DNA of 46,973 bases, from positions 1 through 46,973 of the forward strand of contig JAIXZE010000382.1 in assembly GCA_027489875.1 (NCBI GenBank). The letters are read 5' to 3'. Position numbers and translations under genes: made by a program. The DNA is from Verrucomicrobiales bacterium (GTDB lineage Bacteria > Verrucomicrobiota > Verrucomicrobiia > Limisphaerales > UBA9464). Positions 43,710 through 46,973 of the stretch are shown here, piece after piece. Each line of letters opens with the position of its first letter. The first letter of the stretch is position 1. Below the pieces are notes generated by a model, which worked only from the letters and a program-made list of their open reading frames with translations, was not told the origin of the DNA and ran no database searches.

Positions 43710-46040
43710 ATGGACGCGCTCCCGAGGGTGTCCTGCGGTCTGGGCCTGCTGTTGGCCGGCAGCTTCGTGGCCTCCGCCCAGTTGCCGCAGTTGGTGCTGA
43801 ACCACGTGTTCCCCGCCGGCGCTGCCGCGGGCGCGACCAACGAGGTCACCGTCAACGCCGCCGATTTCGAGGAACCGGGTCCACTCGTGTTCAGCCATCC
43901 GCGGATCCTTGGCACACCGAAGCCCGGCGCACCCGGCGTGTATCAGGTGGTGGTCCCTGCGGACGTGCCCTCAGGGCTCGTCGAGGTCCGGGTCACAGGA
44001 CGCTTCGGTGTTTCGAATCCCCGGGGTTTCCTCGTCGAGGGAGCGCCCGCACTGGTGCAGCCGTCGACGAATTCTTCGCCGGCTTCCGCGGCAACGCTGC
44101 TCCGCGGGGCTGCCGTGTGGGGACGGATTCCCGCGGCCACGCGCGCCGTCTTCGCGCTTCCATCCTCGCAGGGGGAACGCGTGCTCGTCCGCGTCCAGAC
44201 CGCCGAGATCGATTCGCGCCTCGTTCCGGATCTCGCCCTGTTCGATCCCGCAGGGCGTGAAGTCGCGCGGACACGCCGGTCGGGACTGATCGATTTCACG
44301 GCCACAACCGCAGGCGTGCATCGACTCGAAGTGGCCGATGGGCAGTTCCGCGGAGGGGACGAGTTCTTCTACCGGATCGAGCGGTTGAACGGTCCGCACG
44401 TCGATTTCGCCCTGCCCGTGGGACTGGGAGCTGGCGGCAAATCGCAGGTGACCCTTTTCGGGCGTCAGTTGCCCGGCGGGAAACCAGCCGGCATCGCGGG
44501 CTTCGATGGTACGCCCCTGCAGAGCGTGGTGGTCGACGTTCAGCCGCCGGCGTTGTCCGACGCGATCTCGGATGAGGCAGCGGGGTGGTTGCCGAAGGCC
44601 TCCTCGTTCACGGCACCGCTCTGGGCCTGGACGTGGCGGACGACCAACGGAGCGGCGAATCCCGTCCTGTTCGCCCTGGGGACGTCGTCGTCGATCCTTT
44701 CCGCGCTGGGAACCCAGGGTGTGCCGGCGATCAATTTCGTCCAGCCGCCGGTGGATTTCAGCGGGTTGTTCCCGCGCGTGGGCGAACAATCCGGCGTCCA
44801 GTTCGAGGCGAAGAAGGGCGATGTATACTGGATCGAGGTCCTCGGGGATCGTCTGGGCCAGATCGTCGATCCGATGGTCCTTGTTCAGCGCGAGCGCACG
44901 ACGCGGGACGCCGCCGGTCGGGTGCAATACGCGGACGTGGTGGAGTTGGGGGAACTTGACGCCAACCCCGGAGGCAACGAGTTGCCGATGGGATCGCGCG
45001 ATGCCGCCGGACGTTTCGAGGCACCGGAGGATGGCAAATATCGTGTGCTTGTGCGCGATCTCTTCAACCCGTCGCCTGCAGCTCCTCGGCGGGCCTTCCG
45101 GCTGACGATCCGTCGGCCATCTCCCGATTTCCGATTGGTCGCGTGGGCGCAGCCGCCGCCGCGTGCGAATGGCGAGGATCGCAAGGTCCACATCACCACG
45201 CCGGCATTGCGTCGTGGGGGCACGTTGCCGGTGAAGGTGGCGATCGCGCGCATGGACGGGTTCGATGGCCCGGTGGAAGTGGTGGCGGATGGATTGCCGC
45301 CGGGAGTGACCGCGGCCCCGGGTCGGATCGCAGGCGGTGCGACGACGGGAACCGTGCTGTTGACCGCGGCCGAGATGGTTGCGGGTGGTTCGTTCGGCAT
45401 CCGGCTGGTCGGCCACGCCACGGTGGGAACGAACCATCTGGAACAGACCGCCCGAAGCGGCGTCGCGCGCTGGCCGGTGGCGGACTCCAGTCAGGATCCG
45501 TCGAGTTATCGTTTGGCGCAGGCATTCCGGGTGGGTGTGGCTCCAGAGCCGGAGCCCGTGGTGGTCGGACCGGCGGAGGAACGCGTCTTTGAGGTGAAGG
45601 CGGGAGCGAAGCTTTCGGTGCCATTGCGCGTGGCGCGTCGGTACGAGTTTCCGGCGGCCTTCAACATGAAGGCTGCCGGCCATCCTGTCCTGGAGAAGGC
45701 GAAGGAGTTCAGCATCGCCGAGAAGGCGACGAATGCCGTGTTCGAACTGAATCTCGCCGAGACGGCCCTGCCCGAAGGCGAGCATGTCGTGTGGGTCCAG
45801 GGGCAGGTGGCCGGGAAGTACCGGAACCAAGCGGAGGCCATCGCCGTGGCCGATACCGAACTCAAGTCCGCGGAGGCTGCGTTGAAGTCGGCTTCCGCCG
45901 AAGCCAAGGCGGCGATCGAGGAACGGAAGAAGCAGGCGGAAGCGGCACGCAAGGCGGCCGAGGAACGCGCGAAACCGCGCGATGTGACGTTGGGTGTGTG
46001 GTCGGCACCCATCCGGGTGAAGGTGGTTCCAGCGAAGTGA
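43710..46040 (+). CDS. Large secreted protein of the DUF1501 operon
   Basis: 776 residues, ATG at 43710, three bases after the upstream stop. Signal peptide about 1-23 (VSCGLGLLLAGSFVASAQ). The mature part is made of beta-sandwich-like segments: an IPT/TIG-like start (LPQLVLNHVFPAGAAAGATN, YQVVVPADVPSGLVEVRVTG), PPC-like regions (VFALPSSQGERVLVRVQTAE, ATTAGVHRLEVADGQFRGGD, FRLTIRRPSPDF) and Big-like stretches further on. Near the C-terminus is a charged coiled coil (about 705-755: DTELKSAEAALKSASAEAKA, EERKKQAEAARKAAEERAK). No catalytic motif seen. Its place between the DUF1549/1553 gene and a heme-WD40 gene suggests a structural or binding partner in the same envelope complex. Confidence 0.85.
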   Translation: MDALPRVSCGLGLLLAGSFVASAQLPQLVLNHVFPAGAAAGATNEVTVNAADFEEPGPLVFSHPRILGTPKPGAPGVYQVVVPADVPSGLVEVRVTGRFGVSNPRGFLVEGAPALVQPSTNSSPASAATLLRGAAVWGRIPAATRAVFALPSSQGERVLVRVQTAEIDSRLVPDLALFDPAGREVARTRRSGLIDFTATTAGVHRLEVADGQFRGGDEFFYRIERLNGPHVDFALPVGLGAGGKSQVTLFGRQLPGGKPAGIAGFDGTPLQSVVVDVQPPALSDAISDEAAGWLPKASSFTAPLWAWTWRTTNGAANPVLFALGTSSSILSALGTQGVPAINFVQPPVDFSGLFPRVGEQSGVQFEAKKGDVYWIEVLGDRLGQIVDPMVLVQRERTTRDAAGRVQYADVVELGELDANPGGNELPMGSRDAAGRFEAPEDGKYRVLVRDLFNPSPAAPRRAFRLTIRRPSPDFRLVAWAQPPPRANGEDRKVHITTPALRRGGTLPVKVAIARMDGFDGPVEVVADGLPPGVTAAPGRIAGGATTGTVLLTAAEMVAGGSFGIRLVGHATVGTNHLEQTARSGVARWPVADSSQDPSSYRLAQAFRVGVAPEPEPVVVGPAEERVFEVKAGAKLSVPLRVARRYEFPAAFNMKAAGHPVLEKAKEFSIAEKATNAVFELNLAETALPEGEHVVWVQGQVAGKYRNQAEAIAVADTELKSAEAALKSASAEAKAAIEERKKQAEAARKAAEERAKPRDVTLGVWSAPIRVKVVPAK

Positions 46041-46050
46041 AGGCATCGTG

Positions 46051-46973
46051 ATGAAGTTCGATTTCAAATGGCGGGTGGGGAGGGCGGTGGCGCTGCTTTC
46101 GGTTGTGACCGCGCTGTTCCTGACCGTGCCCATGCGGGGGCAGGGCACCGCAGAGCCTGCGGCCGCGCCGCGTCCGGTGATCGCCGTCGAACGCGTGGCA
46201 CGGACGACCCCGGTGGACTTCTATCAGGAGGTAGTGCCGGTGCTTCAGGCCAACTGCCTGCCCTGCCACAACAAGACGACGACCAAAGCCGACCTGATGC
46301 TGGAGACGCCCGCCGACATGCTGCGCGGCGGCGAATCGGGGCCAGCGGTCGTGCCGGGGAAATCCGCGGAATCCCTCCTGCTGAAGGTCTCCACGCACGA
46401 GGCCAAGCCGCGCATGCCACCCAAGGACAACAAAGCCAACGCGGTGAACCTCACGCCACGGGAACTGGGGTTGCTCGCGACCTGGATCGACGAGGGTTGC
46501 AAGGAGTCCGAACGCCGCTTCGCCGAGATCCGTTGGGAGACGCCGTCGGAACGCCTGCAACCCGTCTACGCCGTGGCCATGGCGGCGGACGCGCACGTCG
46601 CGGTGGCCGGTCGGGGCGCGAAGCTGGCCCTCCTCGATCCTCTGGAGGGAACGGTGCGGGGGTGGTTGTCCGATTCTGGCTTGTCCACGAATCCGGTGCC
46701 GGCGCACCGCGACCTCGTCAATGCCGTGGCCATGAGTCCTGACGGAACGTGGATCGCCTCGGGCGGATATCGCGAGATCAAGGTGTGGAAGCGGACCGTC
46801 GCGGAACCCGGGTCCGCGGCGAAACGCTCTGGTGGTGCCGGCGGATTCGTGCCTGGGACGACTTCGACCAACGGTTCGCGGATCCTGCGCTTCACGACAA
46901 ATGGGGTCCCCGAACTCACCGACGACAAGGGCGTGTTCGTCGTGCGACTCCATCCGGGACCGCGGTTGCCCGA
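46051..46973 (+). CDS. Heme c / WD40 protein, runs off the right edge
   Basis: The ATG at 46051, 10 bp after the previous stop, opens a frame with no stop to the window end (307 residues visible). N-terminal membrane/signal segment (about 10-30, GRAVALLSVVTALFLTVPM). A planctomycete-type cytochrome c domain follows: FYQEVVPVLQANCLPCHNKT with CLPCH at 69-73, then LLLKVSTHEAKPRMPPKDN and LGLLATWIDEG. WD40-type blades begin about residue 170 (VYAVAMAADAHVAVAGRGAK, NAVAMSPDGTWIASGGYREI followed by KVWKR). Such heme-WD40 proteins commonly accompany DUF1549/1553 and DUF1501 genes. It is the fourth gene of that operon; the rest lies outside the window. Confidence 0.88.
   Translation, partial: MKFDFKWRVGRAVALLSVVTALFLTVPMRGQGTAEPAAAPRPVIAVERVARTTPVDFYQEVVPVLQANCLPCHNKTTTKADLMLETPADMLRGGESGPAVVPGKSAESLLLKVSTHEAKPRMPPKDNKANAVNLTPRELGLLATWIDEGCKESERRFAEIRWETPSERLQPVYAVAMAADAHVAVAGRGAKLALLDPLEGTVRGWLSDSGLSTNPVPAHRDLVNAVAMSPDGTWIASGGYREIKVWKRTVAEPGSAAKRSGGAGGFVPGTTSTNGSRILRFTTNGVPELTDDKGVFVVRLHPGPRLP

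Overview
The window looks like chromosomal DNA from a high-GC member of the Verrucomicrobiota, probably of the Pedosphaera/Limisphaera type. This is an inference from gene content. The pointers are a DUF1501 / DUF1549-DUF1553 / heme-WD40 gene set that is otherwise typical of Planctomycetes and Verrucomicrobia, a PEP-CTERM protein, many large secreted proteins ending in a beta-type domain with a Phe-aromatic-Arg tail, and very GC-rich codon third positions. No phage, plasmid, CRISPR or insertion-sequence gene was seen.

Layout. 1-450: the start of a secreted protein leaving the window on the left, then a REP-like element and a terminator. 450-3506 (-): a 1018-residue secreted protein. 3760-4851 (+): threonine synthase. 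4982-7527 (-): an ABC exporter permease/ATPase pair. 7841-9350 (+): two small methyltransferases. 9335-10204 (-): a rhomboid protease. 10429-14836 (-): a tight operon reading serA, then a fused amino-sugar kinase/MurQ etherase, then an ABC ATPase. 14935-15849 (-): a proline-rich secreted protein. 16040-17235 (+): two small secreted proteins, the second with a PEP-CTERM tail, ended by a perfect hairpin terminator. 17681-17755: tRNA-Glu(CTC) with a recognisable promoter and terminator. 17793-21216 (+): a cytochrome-like protein and priA. 21266-24095 (+): an MlaE/MlaF/MlaD-type lipid transport operon. 24004-26705 (-): three membrane proteins, including DUF2167 and DUF456 families. 26937-29984 (+): a UbiX-type flavin prenyltransferase, a Ser-rich membrane protein, a four-cysteine protein and a TlpA-like thioredoxin. 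30000-32565: an RluA pseudouridine synthase, Maf and an OmpA-like protein. 32891-36349 (+): a secreted protein with three 237-residue repeats. 36907-39585 (-): a PQQ-type sugar dehydrogenase fused to a diheme region. 39806-46973 (+): a four-gene DUF1501 / DUF1549-1553 / secreted protein / heme-WD40 operon that continues past the right edge.

The most unusual layer is between the genes. At least five families of short palindromic elements fill the intergenic gaps. Family 1 has paired hairpins whose loops (GTCCTC and GAGGAC) are reverse complements, and its best copy carries 13-bp perfect terminal inverted repeats, so it has REPIN/MITE architecture. Family 2 uses GCCGGGTG/CACCCGGC or GCCGCGTG/CACGCGGC stems and is also arranged as inverted pairs. 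No transposase for them is visible here.

Functionally, the window mixes housekeeping genes (thrC, serA, priA, rluA-type, maf, tRNA), cell-wall amino-sugar recycling (kinase-MurQ fusion), envelope lipid transport whose ATPase appears catalytically degenerate, and a large secreted/cytochrome-rich set probably used for polymer binding and oxidation.
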